This document shows, in pieces, positions 19,374 through 30,290 of a stretch of 64,000 bases of DNA. The stretch is from Boswellia sacra. Its lineage: Eukaryota; Streptophyta; Magnoliopsida; Sapindales; Burseraceae. A program made the translations under genes and the position numbers. Under the pieces are notes generated by a model. The model saw nothing but the letters and a program-made list of their open reading frames with translations. It searched no databases and had not been told where the DNA came from. The stretch is taken from assembly GCA_013180625.2 (NCBI GenBank), contig SNVD02010591.1:124001-188000 (forward strand), in the 5' to 3' direction. How positions within the stretch are numbered: the first letter of the stretch is position 1; each line of letters starts with the position of its first letter.

Positions 19374-20640
19374 CGCTGAAACACAATCAAAATAGGGGGA
19401 ACTGTAGACAGTGAAGTCGAAGAAGATAAATATACTGAAAGAGGTAATCAGTAAGCTGTCAAAAACTCAAAACTAGACAGAATGAAATTAAGCAGAATGA
19501 AAGATTGGTTACGGTTGATAGATAACAAAAGTTAATTTTTTTCAGAATAAAAAGAAATGCTAAAGATCAATCAATTACATCCATTTAAGAGAACTTATGA
19601 CAACAAAAATAAATTGAAGATAGCGAGTCAGATATGAAATTAATTAGACCATATTCACGATGCTACTACAGCATAATTTTGAACAGTAGATTTATGAAGT
19701 ATAAATGAATGGAAACACATGTTCTCTAACTACTTTTCCTCTTACTCCACAAAAATTTATCTTGGCTCTCATACTCACGATTTAAGATATTGATAACCAC
19801 GGACTGCTCTGAAGACTCTACTTTTTGTCCAGACAAGAACTACACAAAGGGAATAATTTTCTGATCTCTTCTCTATCTTGTGTTACAATTTTGAATGGCG
19901 AAATCCTTTCTCCTTTTATATACATCGAGTGCTTTTCTTCTCGACTTCCCCATTGACTCGCAGCAACGACTTCAATTTTTCCACTCGTTACAGGAGATGA
20001 GTGTCTCTTTTTCCACATCTGCCATACTTTATGACGCCTTTATGATTATTGGAAATGGCTACAGCCTAGCAGCCGTAGCCGTACAGCTGCTATTGTAGCT
20101 GTTCCCAATGGCTGGCTGCTATTTGGCACCTATACAAAGGAAAAGACAAAAAGTTGGACGAGCAGCAGCTGGTTGAAGATGTTGAAGATAGCCGGCTTAC
20201 AAAACCCAACCCGCCTACATTATTATTTTATTAAATTAAGAAAATATTAAAATAAATAGATATCAGTTTTTTATATTTTTAATTTTATTAAAAATAATAT
20301 AATATGTAATAATATAAATTAAATACTTAACAGTATTATAAGTGAAAAAAAACTTAAAAACCCCCAAATCTGTAAATAGATTTTACTGAAATATATAAAA
20401 GAATTACATATTATATCTCGAAAAATACGTGATTACTTAATAAAAAATATAAATTAAAAATAATTTAATACATAAAACAATAAAATTTGTAAAATAAAAA
20501 TTTGTAAATAATAACATTCTAAACATAAATAACATAACATGTAATTGTATTTGCACAGCAGTTGCAAATATTAAAAATAAATAAACTGAATTTTTTACAA
20601 CATATATTTATGGATTTATAGCCAAAATCACTATAGATTT
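19374..20640. other. Intergenic, upstream of ankyrin pseudogene
   Basis: No supported gene. The 19374-20100 part could hold the old promoter and leader of the ankyrin pseudogene (transcribed leftward). 20200-20640 is very AT-rich and grades into the tandem array. Small open frames at 19818-20098 have no recognisable content. Confidence 0.5.
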
Positions 20641-21946
20641 TGTAAAGCTTATAAAATGTAATTTTGTATAAAAGTTATAAATGAAAAATAAAAGTTGTAA
20701 ACTAATATATAAAAGTGGTAAATCGTAAAATAAAAAAAAAAAGTTGTATTGTTGTTACCGTTAACAAATAAGTGTTCAAATTCCAAAATGTCTAAAACCA
20801 TATGAAAGTTGTACATTAACCAATAAAAATTGTAAATGTGCACATAAAAGCTCAAATACCTTTAAAAAATTGTAAATGGCACTATTCAATTTTCTTACCA
20901 AAATCACGATTCATTTTTGTAAAATTGACCATAAGCAATTTTATATAGAAGTTGTAAGCCACAAACAAAAATTGCAAACCAATATATAAAAGTCATATAT
21001 CATTACAAAACAATTATAAATGAAGTTACTGTTCACACCAAATAGGAGATAACGATAATTTCAAAATCCATACAAAAGTCGTAAATGAGCCTATAAAAGT
21101 TGTAAACAAGTATATAACAATTGTAAATACGTTAAAAAAGTTGTAGACGATACTATTCCATTTCATCATTTTTTAGCCAAAATCAATATTTATCTTTGTA
21201 AGATTGACCCTTTACAATTTTGAATAAAATAAAATAAACAGCAAATACAAGTTATAGACCAATATATAAAAGTCGTAAATTAAAAAAAAGGTTGTAAATA
21301 AAGTTATTATTCACGTCGAAGGGAAGATAACCAAAATATCAAAATTTATATAAAAGTCATAAACGAGCTTCTAAAAGTTGTAAACAAACGTATAAAAACT
21401 ATAGAGGCCACTATTCCTTTTCATCATTTTCTAGCCAAAATCACTATTCACCTTTGTAAGGTTGACCTTTTGCAATTTCATAAAAAAGTTGTGAATCAAT
21501 ATTAATGTATAAAAGTCGTAAATAGTATATAAAAAAAGTGTAAATGAAGTTACTGCTCACGCCAAAGAGGACATAACTAAAATTTCAAAATTCTTATAAA
21601 GATGTAAACGAGCATATCAAAGTTGTAAACGAACATATAAAAATTATAAATAACTTTAAAAAAAAGTTGTAAATGCCAGTATTCATTTTCACCATTTTCT
21701 AGCTCAAATCACTATTCGTCTTTGTAAGATTGACTTTTACAATTTCGTACAAAATTTGTAAACGACAAATAAAAATTATAAACGAATGTATAAAAATCAT
21801 AAAAAAAATGATAAAAATTGCGAAGTAACTGTTTAAGCCAAAAGCAACATAACTAAAATTTCAAAATTCATATAAAAGTTGTAAATGGATATATAAAAAC
21901 CTTAAAGTCTTAAAAAAAAATTGTAAATGCCATTAATCTTTTTCAT
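20640..21946. repeat. AT-rich ~250-285-bp tandem array (left part)
   Basis: Diverged units recur with anchors such as CAAAAT..ATATAAAAGTYGTAAA (near 20778, 21061, 21338, 21585, 21858) and CTTTGTAAGATTGACC (near 20911, 21191, 21450, 21720). GTTGTAAATGAAGTTACTG is shared between units. The array is interrupted by element 2 and resumes at 30095. It is a local satellite-like repeat with no coding capacity. Confidence 0.8.
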
Positions 21947-22328
21947 TGTTATGGCCATAACAAAATTGGGCCTCAATTAAATCTAATACAGTAAGCCCGT
22001 TACTAAAGCCCATTATTTGGATCTATTATCTGGATCCCACAATGACTCATCATGACTCCTATAAAAACCCTCCGAATTATTACTTAAGGTATGCACACTT
22101 TTCTGAACTTATTCTTTCTCTAAATTTCCTCTGCTTTTGATAGCTTCTCTCTCTAGGAAATTCTCCCAGAAAATTCTGGAGTGCCGGAAACTGACTTGAG
22201 CGTCGGAGGATTTTCGTCGGCACCACCGTCGGCACCCTTGACTATTTTTCTTTGCTCGCAGGATTGGACCCGACGTACAATTCGAGCTTCGACCCGCTTC
22301 TCGGCTGTCTGGAAATCGTGCATCAACA
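21947..22328 (+). repeat. 5' LTR of element 2 (382 bp)
   Basis: It starts TGTTATGGCCATAACAAAAT and ends CATCAACA. The TATA box TATAAAAA is at 22060-22067. It is shorter than the element 1 LTR because U3 has fewer subrepeats. Confidence 0.95.
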
Positions 22329-22330
22329 GT

Positions 22331-22348
22331 TGGCGCCGTCTGTGGGGA
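22331..22348 (+). other. Primer-binding site of element 2
   Basis: TGGCGCCGTCTGTGGGGA starts two bases after the LTR and is identical to 1813-1830 in element 1. Confidence 0.75.
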
Positions 22349-22403
22349 CGACAATTTAAGCCTCTTTAGTTGTTGCTCCCATCCAAACGTACTCAAACAC
22401 GTC

Positions 22404-25084
22404 ATGAGTCACGAATCCCAACACTCAACCTCCCTAGAGGTTGACAAAGAAATCGAGGTAGAAGCACCTCCCCGACGTCGAAGGGTAGTTGATACAGGGA
22501 GAGCTTTAGTGATATCCTCTGGGGTGGGGCCTAACCCCAGGCAACCCCGACTTCCACTTAGAAGACCGAGAAAAGGCAAGACGAGTCGATTGACAACCAT
22601 GGAACATACCATGCGAAATTTTGGTGAACAAATGAACCGTATGGTGACTATGTTCAACCAAGCATTTGGACAAAGTACTCAGCAGGCTGCAAACACTGCT
22701 GGAAATAACCCAAGGAGTGCTATGGTGGTACCTAATGTCCCGACAGATGTTGGTAGGCGTCCTGACCTAGTCGTCCAGACTACTGGATTACCTCTCCATC
22801 AGGCCATTCAGCCAAACCTTCCCCATCCTATTGTTCAAGGAGGGGATGGTCACCCAAAGATTCCCTCTCCTTCGCACATCATATCTGGACAATAATTAGC
22901 AGCAGTAGACCTACGACACTCTCTAAACAAGAAGCGCCATACAAGCGTTGAGCAGGGACCAAGGGGCAGTAATTTTGATCGGCCAGCCTATTCTTATCAT
23001 GGTCCTTACGCTCCAGGAGGTAATTATCAGTCAAAAAGAAATCGCCCCAGCTCACCACCTAGAGTTAAGAATCATCGCCCAGATGTTGTCCTAATGGATG
23101 TCTCAGAGGAGGAAACATCATATAATCATTATGCGGAGTTCAAGCGAGAAATGGATGAAAAGATTCATAAACTAGAAAAGTTGATTAAGCATTCAGGAGG
23201 AGAAGAAGATGGTCGTCCACAATGGGAGTCACCCTTTGCTAAAGATATCCTTAGGGAAAGATACCCGTACGGATTTTGGATGCCGCAACTTGAGCTTTAC
23301 CAAGGAACGACGGACCCCTGAGAACATTTAGACTCTTTCATTTCTCATATGGAGATACAAGAGGCCTCAGGGGGAATCATGTGTAGAACTTTTTCTCTTA
23401 CCCTTGGAGGATCAGCTAAGCAATGATATAGGAGGTTACCAGCCTCATCCATCTCCAGCTTTGATGAGCTTGCTCGTAGTTTTCTCACACACTTTAACAA
23501 TATGAAAACAAGAAGTCGACCAGCACAGAGCCTTCTTTCAATCAAGCAGGGTCGTAATGAATCCCTACGTGCATTTGTAGACAGATACCAACGGGAAGTT
23601 GCCCGAGTGAATCTATTTAATGATGGTTACGCTATGCAAGGTTTGGTTCAAGGAATCAAAGAGGAGCTCCCTCTAGCATGGGAGTTCTCTGTTAACCTCC
23701 CACGCACGTACCAAGAAGCATTGGCAAGGATCTCTAGTCATGCTAATGCATAGGAGATTTTTCAAGCAAATTACCCTGGGTAAACTCCGGTAACGCCTAA
23801 TTCATCACGTACAGATAGACGACCATATGACAATAACAGAAGAGAACATCATGATAGAAATCGGAGATCAACCTCGGACCGACACTCCATGCGAGATACA
23901 TTTAGAAATGATCGTCTCTTGTTGCAAGGGTCATTCACCCAAACCTGCCAAGAGCATAATGATCGACCCCAAGAGGAGCACCGTACTTTCACATTATTTA
24001 ACATTGCACAGCATGATATCTTGAAAGAAATCAAAGATAAGGGACTACTGAAAGAACCTGCCCCTTTACGGTCGGATCCAAAAGCAAGAGATAAGAGAAA
24101 GTTTTGTCATTTTCACCGGGCTCATGGACGTAACACTGCAGATTGCTTTGAATTGAGGAAACAAATTGAGGGACTTATCAAGGATGGCCAGCTACAAGAA
24201 TACATTTATCGGCCCCCTGAACCATCCAGCAAGAATGACAAAGGGAAGGAATCGTTAGAAGAAGTAGCCACAATTTTTGGGGGAGTAGTGGCTGGTCCAA
24301 GTTCCCAAGCCCGGAGGCACCTAGCCAGGCAAGCAAGATATGACCTCTCTCGCTACGAAGTCAACTTGACAGCCTCCTCCACCAATGTTGGAAATCACGA
24401 TGTTATCTCTTTTTCATCTCAAGATGCGCAGGGTATCCATCACCCTCATTGTGAAGCCTTGGTCCTCACAGTAATAGTGGCCAATAAAAGGCTATGAAGA
24501 GTATTGATTGACAACGGGAGCTCGGCTGACATAATGTCATTGGATGCATTTGATCGATTGGGTCTTAACCGTAAAGATATGAGGGGTATCCAAACTTTCC
24601 TGATAGGATTCTCTGGAGGAAAATTTATTCCCGAAGGAGTAATTTCGTTACCAGTGACCTTGGGAGAAGGTTCCCTACAGACAACCAAGATGGTGAACTT
24701 TCTCGTAGTAGATCATTCGGGTGTTTATAACGCCATTCTTGGACGGCTGTCACTTTACGACTTCAAGGCCGTGATGGGTGTCTATCATCATGTCCTGAAA
24801 TTTCCAACACCCGCAGGGATAGGAGAAGTTAGAGGTGAACAACGAACTTCTCGAGAATGCTACAACATGGCTTTTAAAGAGAAGGCACATAAGCTATTGA
24901 TGATCCGAGGAGAACCTTCCGTGGGCAAGTATTACAAAGTACTCGAGATCCCGTTGATAGAGCATTGGGGCCTAACTGGGAGGGTCTTTATCGAGTCAAA
25001 GCAGTCATCCGACCAGACATCTGCAGACTAGTCACCATGGATAGGAGGTTGCTTCGTCATCCATGAAATGTTGAGCACTTAAAA
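22404..25084 (+). pseudogene. Element 2 gag-protease with fused pol terminus
   Basis: The ATG at 22404 starts MSHESQHSTSLEVDKE, with an Arg-rich segment (PPRRRRVVDTGR). Gag continues through in-frame stops near 22893, 23319 and 23422. It includes a coiled-coil-like part (HKLEKLIKHSGG), the retrotransposon-gag core (LLSIKQGRNESLRAFVDRYQ, 23500-23750) and, after a shift, a Cys/His cluster (KFCHFHRAHGRNTADCFELR, ~24100-24165) that may bind RNA. Protease follows near 24500: a stop, then RVLIDNGSSADIM, an aspartic-protease active-site region with the usual D-S/T-G changed to D-N-G. Beyond AHKLLMIRGEPS the frame runs into the end of pol (GRVFIESKQSS). The whole RT-to-integrase core is absent. Confidence 0.85.
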
Positions 25085-25489
25085 TAAATATGTTATCCAT
25101 GATCTCTTTATATATGTAATAACTCTTTCTAAGGACTTATGTATGTGTGACAACTCCCAGAGACCTATAAAGAGATTACCAATTAAGTATTCGATTTACC
25201 ACATTACAAATAGTACATCTTTAAAGCTCATGCATGATCAAGCTGCAAGAAGATGAAAAGAGTAAAAGAATACAACACCAAAAAAAGTTCTTAGAGTTCT
25301 TATTATTTCAAAATTGGCTGAGGAATGCCACACATATAGTCCAAGTAAGGACAAATCCTCACCTATGACATTGAACTGAAAGTAAAGACAAAAAAAGATA
25401 AAGTCAAGGCTTAGAAGACAGCCTTAATATGATTATTCCCTACGAATAAGCATCTACCTAGTTGAAAGAACTCCAACTATCTCTAAGAA

Positions 25490-27731
25490 GTGGCTTTATC
25501 ATCTCCTTCTTCCTCTGAAGATGATGAGGTAGAGTCGCCTTGCTTGGCCTCCTAGGCTGCTGTGTCCAATGTCGACTCGTAATCCTCATCTTTAAGGATG
25601 AAGCGGTGGAATTGCTCAAGACCAGAGTTCGCTGTCAGGATAGACTCTGCCACCAAGTTTAACTCTTCAGCTATGGGAAACTGATCAATCTCTAGGTAGC
25701 GATCATGGAACCATCTCTACACCCCATTGACCCCATCAATATAGGAACGTTCGATGGCTTGCTGGTAGATATGGCCCCTACGAAAGCGAGCAACTGCTTT
25801 GTCAATCCTACTTTGCTCAATAACAGTTCTCTCTCAAAGCTCTTGACCAAGATCATTGGCCCTTTTATGCTGGATAGCTGTCTCCTTCTTGGCTTCAGAC
25901 AAGTCAGCTTTCATTCTGCCCATCTATTCTTTCATCTCTGCCATCTTTCTCTCTGTTTCAGTTAAATTGTCAAGGCAGACTTGATGTTTCCCCTTCCAGT
26001 CGGCAACCTCAGAAGTGAGATGATTAACCTCATTGAGGAGGTTGGTGTTAGTAGACTCTCCTTGAGCTAAGGGTCCTGTTACCTGCAGAAAGAAAGACGA
26101 AGAGAGGAAAGCAGATGAGGCATGTCTTTCAAAAGTATAAAAAAAAGGGGAGCGAAAAAGGTCTTAGTAAGACCTAACCTGAAGTATGATACCAATACCG
26201 ATAGCGATCACATCAAAGTATGTAAGCTTTACATTCTCGGGAAAGGCATTAATAGGCATGAAATGTGTAGCACTTTGAGACAATTCACGAAAGTAGTCTC
26301 CACATGTCGAGCCACTTTGAAGGCCCGTACTATCGAAGGTGAAACGCCTAGGTAGCTGAGAGGCTGGGGGTAACTTACTTCCAGTAGGTTTTGAGACTGC
26401 TACTTCATCCACAGGCTGAACAGAGGTTGACTTATTAGGAATAGACTTCCGTATGGGAGTCTCCTTGTGACCACTGGCTCTCCTCTTCAAAGATCCAAGA
26501 GTTGGAGGACTTCCACTCCGTTTCTTATGGGAAGGACCAGGCCTGTCATGCGCGAAGGGCTTAAGAGGCATCCTGGCTTCGAGTTGGGCAAACTGCTTCT
26601 TGGTAGGATGTAAAGGAAATATACCTGCGCAAAAATAAAACTAGTAAGACAGCAAGCACATGCTTGATGAAGTGAGGTAAGATCAGAAAGTAATGATCAA
26701 GCTCACCTTCCGGAGGAATTGGAGGTGACAAGCCAAGACGGATCAATTGCTCCCGATCAGTGAGGCTATTCACGTTCTTTGAGTCAATGGGTAGCTTGAG
26801 TACCTCCTGCAAGTCGTTTATTTCTTTTTGAGATAAAAGCGGGCGTTTGGTCCAAGGAGCTGCAATAAAAACAGAAAAGAATGTCAGTTGATCAAGAGTT
26901 TTCATAATGAAAATAGATAAGGTATCACCATAATATGGTACCGCAGAAACCAAAACGCCTCCTAATCCTCAACTTCTCCCCGTTTAGACGGGCACCTTCT
27001 TGATACTTCCAACTGCCACCACACCATAATTGTTTATACTTCTATTCTTTCACATGTGAGGGAATGCCAAAAAAGCGGTTGGGGTCATCCGTCTTCCCCC
27101 ACTGGGATATGTAATAGTAACCTGTTTTCTCTCCGTTCGGTGGGTGAATGGCAAAAATATACTTAACATGGTTAGTGGTAGGATCACCAAGACCTGCGCT
27201 TCTGAATAAACTTTGAAATGCTATCAGAAGTCTCCATCCATTGGCCGACAATTGGGTAGGGGCAATGCCCATAGCATCGAGCATCCGTCGAACATAATTG
27301 TCAAAAGGCACCCGGAGACCAGCTCTCAGTAGCTCTAAGCTTAAGCCAATGACACCTCGTGGTGGCCTGCTCCACCGATCACCTTTCCTTGGAAGAAATA
27401 GGATAACTGAATCCGGGATAAGGAAATGGGCCCTATATATTTTTAATCGATCACCCGGGAGTTGATTATCAATATGGTCAGCCTCCCACCACTTTTTAAC
27501 TTTAGGTTCACTATCTGAGGTAGTGGAGGACGACCAGTCACTCTCCCCCTCAGCATCCACCACCTTGTGATTAACAAGATTATGCCCTAGCTCACGATCC
27601 TGACCGAAAAAATTCTGATAAAACTCATTGACCTCTTTACGGTTAGTCGCAGGATCCTTATTCCTTGCAGACTGGGTTTGATGACTTGATTTCCCCCGTA
27701 GAACTGTCACAGTAGTCTTAATTCTAGCCAT
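25490..27731 (-). pseudogene. Antisense ORF of element 2: PF04195-like 'putative gypsy type transposon' protein
   Basis: The minus-strand ATG is at 27729-27731. The first block, 229 codons (27731-27042), reads MARIKTTVTVLRGKSS, NEFYQNFFGQDRELGHN, an acidic stretch, then VIGLSLELLRAGLRVPF, YVRRMLDAMGIAPTQLSANG and WRLLIAFQSLF. That pattern is characteristic of Pfam PF04195, a plant family known only from Ty3/gypsy-associated ORFs. Further blocks follow leftward after probable introns: 26950-26700 (LSQKEINDLQEVLKLP), 26571-26300 (basic, SHKKRSGSPPTLGSLKRR) and 26060-25490, a coiled-coil-like segment (LNEVNHLTSEVADWKGKHQ) ending in an acidic tail. Several stops in the last block suggest decay. 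Function unknown. It is transcribed opposite to gag-pol, so it needs its own promoter. Confidence 0.75.
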
Positions 27732-27929
27732 CTACACAGTCAAAGAGGAGTCGTTAGTCATCAAACCAAGTCTACTAAGGAAGGGAAGAGATGAAAGAAA
27801 AGAGATGCTAGGGGACTATATTGAAAGTTTTCCAAATAGCCCTTGAAAAAAAAATTTTTGTCCATGAAAAAGAAAATCTCACGTTGGTCCTTGACCAAAA
27901 GGTATATAGTTGGTTTTCCTTAAAAAAAA

Positions 27930-28425
27930 AAATTCAAAATTTACAGAAACACCCTCGCGATTAAAAAACAAAGTTTCAAAATTCGCGAAAACACCCTCGC
28001 GGATAAAAGACAAAGTTTTTAAAATTCGCGAAAACACCCCCACGGATAAAAAACAAAGTTTTCAAAATTCACGGAAACACCCCGAGATAAAAAATAAAGT
28101 TTTCAAAATTCGTGAAAACACCCCCAAAAACAAAGTTTTCAAAATTCACGGAAACACCCCCGCAAAAAAAAACAAAGTTTTAAAATTCGTGGAAACATCC
28201 CCGCGGATAACAAACAAAGTTTTCAAAATTCACGGAAACACCCCCACGGATAAAAAACTAAGTTTTCAAAATTCGCAAAAACACCCCCGCTTCTAAAACA
28301 AAGTTTTCAAAATTCCCGGAAACACCCCCACGATAAAAAACGAAGTTTTAAAATTTTGCAAGAACACCCCGTGGCTAAAAAACACAGTTTCTAAAAATTA
28401 CGAAAACAACCCTGCATTATTCAAA
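27930..28425 (+). repeat. ~44-bp tandem array of element 2 (about 11 copies)
   Basis: Units read ACAAAGTTTTCAAAATTCGC, GGAAACACCCCCGCGGATAA with A-tract variation. It is related to the 46-bp array of element 1 (GGAAACACCCCCGCG shared) and lies upstream of the antisense ORF. The long plus-strand open frame at 27910-28296 is a by-product of the repeat. Confidence 0.9.
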
Positions 28426-28464
28426 TTCTTTCAGAGAAGTCCCTGGAGGTTACGTAACCTCCGC

Positions 28465-29050
28465 ATGCCGCATGCAGCGCGCCCAGCGCCTCGCGGGCTC
28501 GCCACCGCGTGCCCAGCACCCCGTCGACTCGCCTGTGCGCACCCTGCACCTCGTGTGCTCGCCCCCGCCCGCCCAGCGCCTCGCCGGCTCACCCCAGCGC
28601 CCCGCCGGCTCTCCCCCGCGTGCCCAACGCCCCGCCGGCTCGCCCCCGCGTGCCCAGCGCCTCGCGGGCTCGCCCCTGCACGCCCAGCACCTCGCGCACT
28701 CGCCCCCGCGAGTTCAGCGTCCTGAGAGCTTGCCCCAGTGCGCCCAGCGTCCCGCGAGCTCTCCCTTGCGCGCCCAACAGCCCGCTCGTAGCCCGCCTCG
28801 CCTGCTTCCCCCTTGCGCGCCCAGCAGCTCGCCCGCACGCAGCCCGCCTCGCCTGCTTCTCCCTCGCGCGCCCAGCATCCCGTGAGCTCGCCCCCGCGCG
28901 CCCAACATCCCGTGAGCTCGCCCATGCGCACCCAGCCCGTGCTGCTCACCCCTGCGCGCATAGCAGCTCGCACTTGCGAGTTTGCTGCGCACACAGCTCG
29001 CCCACGCGAGCTTGCTCTCCCTTCGTGCGGAACTAGCCCCTCGCGGGCTC
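28465..29050 (+). repeat. GC-rich 30-bp minisatellite of element 2
   Basis: Units such as CTCGCCCCCGCGTGCCCAGC GCCTCGCGGG repeat every 30 bp with substitutions, about 18-19 copies. Overlapping open frames on both strands (Ala/Pro/Arg/Ser-rich) are repeat-derived. It is the counterpart of 9385-9950. With many CpGs it would be a strong methylation target, or a promoter-like island for the antisense ORF. Confidence 0.92.
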
Positions 29051-29690
29051 TTCCTTCGGCAGGTTTCGGTAAGTGTTTTTCTGGTTAGTATTTTCAGCCT
29101 ACCGAGTTCATTGTTGCATGCAAACATGCTACATGAACGTCCTACCCGCCCACTCTTACGTATGTTTTATAATACAAAGCATACAATTTAATTTTAACCA
29201 TGCAAACGAAAAGAAAAAAGACAGTAACAACCACACAAAATTAAGCCTAATCATGCATTCCAAAGTAGCCGCACATGTGGACTTTTATTCATGTTGATCC
29301 AATAAGTTTGTTTTAAGTGATTTCCCATCTCCATCAAGTAAGCTTTTTGCTTCAATAAAATTTTTTCTCAAACATGCAATCACTATACGCAAGAAAGAAG
29401 ACTTACTTGTGGCAGCTGGACGAATTTATTTGCCCTGAAAAATTCTTGCTCAGATTGGTGAGTTCTATTTGCTTGGGTCGCCTACACTGCTTGCCTCAAG
29501 GGTACTCCCGCCTATTTTTGAGCAAACCCCACTCCCCAACACTTGTTATCTTATATAGCACCAATTTAGGGTTTAAGCCACACTAAGCATGCATGTGTAA
29601 TAAATTACATCTTTGGGCTAACCTCCTGATACATTTAATTTACAGCCAAAAATAACTAAATCGCCCCTACGTCGACCCGTTAGTCGACTT
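29051..29690 (+). other. Noncoding 3' region of element 2
   Basis: No coding signal. It begins right after the GC-rich block (CAGGTTTCGGTAAGTG) and ends in the pre-polypurine sequence (CTAACCTCCTGATACATTTA) shared with element 1 at 14780-14830. It shows what element 1 probably had where the minus gypsy element and UPL fragment now sit. Confidence 0.55.
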
Positions 29691-29707
29691 GGGCCTGGGG
29701 GGACTAC
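29691..29707 (+). other. Polypurine tract of element 2
   Basis: GGGCCTGGGGGGACTAC abuts the 3' LTR at 29708 and is identical to that of element 1. Confidence 0.85.
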
Positions 29708-30089
29708 TGTTATGGCCATAACAAAATTGGGCCTCAATTAAATCTAATACAGTAAGCCCGTTACTAAAGCCCATTATTTGGATCTATTATCTGGGTCCCA
29801 CAATGACTCATCCTGACTCCTATAAAAACCCTCCGAATTATTACTTAAGGTATGCACACTTTTCTGAACTTATTCTTTCTCTAAATTTCCTCTGCTTTTG
29901 AGAGCTTCTCTCTCTAGGAAATTCTCCCAGAAAATTCTGGAGTGCCGGAAACTGACTTGAGCGTCGGAGGATTTTCGTCGGCACCACCGCCGGCACCCCT
30001 GACTATTTTTCTTTGCTCGCAGGATTGGACCCGACGTACAATTCGAGCTCCGACCTGCTTCCCGGCCGTCTGGAAATCGTGCATCAACA
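29708..30089 (+). repeat. 3' LTR of element 2 (382 bp)
   Basis: Same length as the 5' LTR, with about nine substitutions. It is followed by the TTCAT duplication and the resumed AT-rich array. Confidence 0.95.
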
Positions 30090-30094
30090 TTCAT

Positions 30095-30290
30095 CATTTT
30101 TTTTTTAGTCAAAATCGCTAGCCATCTTAGTACAAAAGTTGTAAACAAGAACAAAAGTTATAAACCAATGTATAAGAGTGGTAAATCATGAAAACAAAAA
30201 GTTGTAAATGAAGTTATTGTCCATGCCAGAGGGGAGATAACTAAAATTTCAAAATCCATATAAAAGTCAAATTTTGTGCTCATATCAAGC
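30095..30290. repeat. AT-rich tandem array (right part)
   Basis: This is the continuation of the array at 20640-21946, with the same anchors (AAAAGTTGTAAATGAAGTTA, GGGGAGATAACTAAAATTTC, AAAATCCATATAAAAGTC). The element 2 insertion split a unit. Confidence 0.78.

Larger units (their letters stand above)
21947..30089 (+). mobile_element. Element 2: Tat-lineage Ty3/gypsy element, pol deleted
   Basis: Two 382-bp LTRs (21947-22328, 29708-30089) are flanked by the exact duplication TTCAT (21942-21946, 30090-30094). The LTR ends, primer site and polypurine tract match element 1, so they are the same family. It retains gag, protease, an antisense ORF (25490-27731) and the two tandem-repeat blocks. 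RT, both RNase H domains and integrase have been deleted: at about 24930 the sequence jumps to the last ~60 codons of pol. The junction lies in an AAGTATTACAAAGTAC-like sequence that in intact pol occurs near 6990. Its LTRs differ at about nine sites by eye, roughly 2.4%. Confidence 0.94.

Noticed and set aside
20640..21946. CRISPR-like regular repeats
   Set aside because: Units are long, diverged and contiguous, without unique spacers, in a plant genome. This is a tandem satellite-like array.
27910..28296. 128-codon Lys/Asn-rich frame
   Set aside because: Translation of the ~44-bp tandem array, not conserved in element 1.
28431..29127. Equivalent overlapping open frames in element 2
   Set aside because: Same minisatellite artefact as at 9261-10001.
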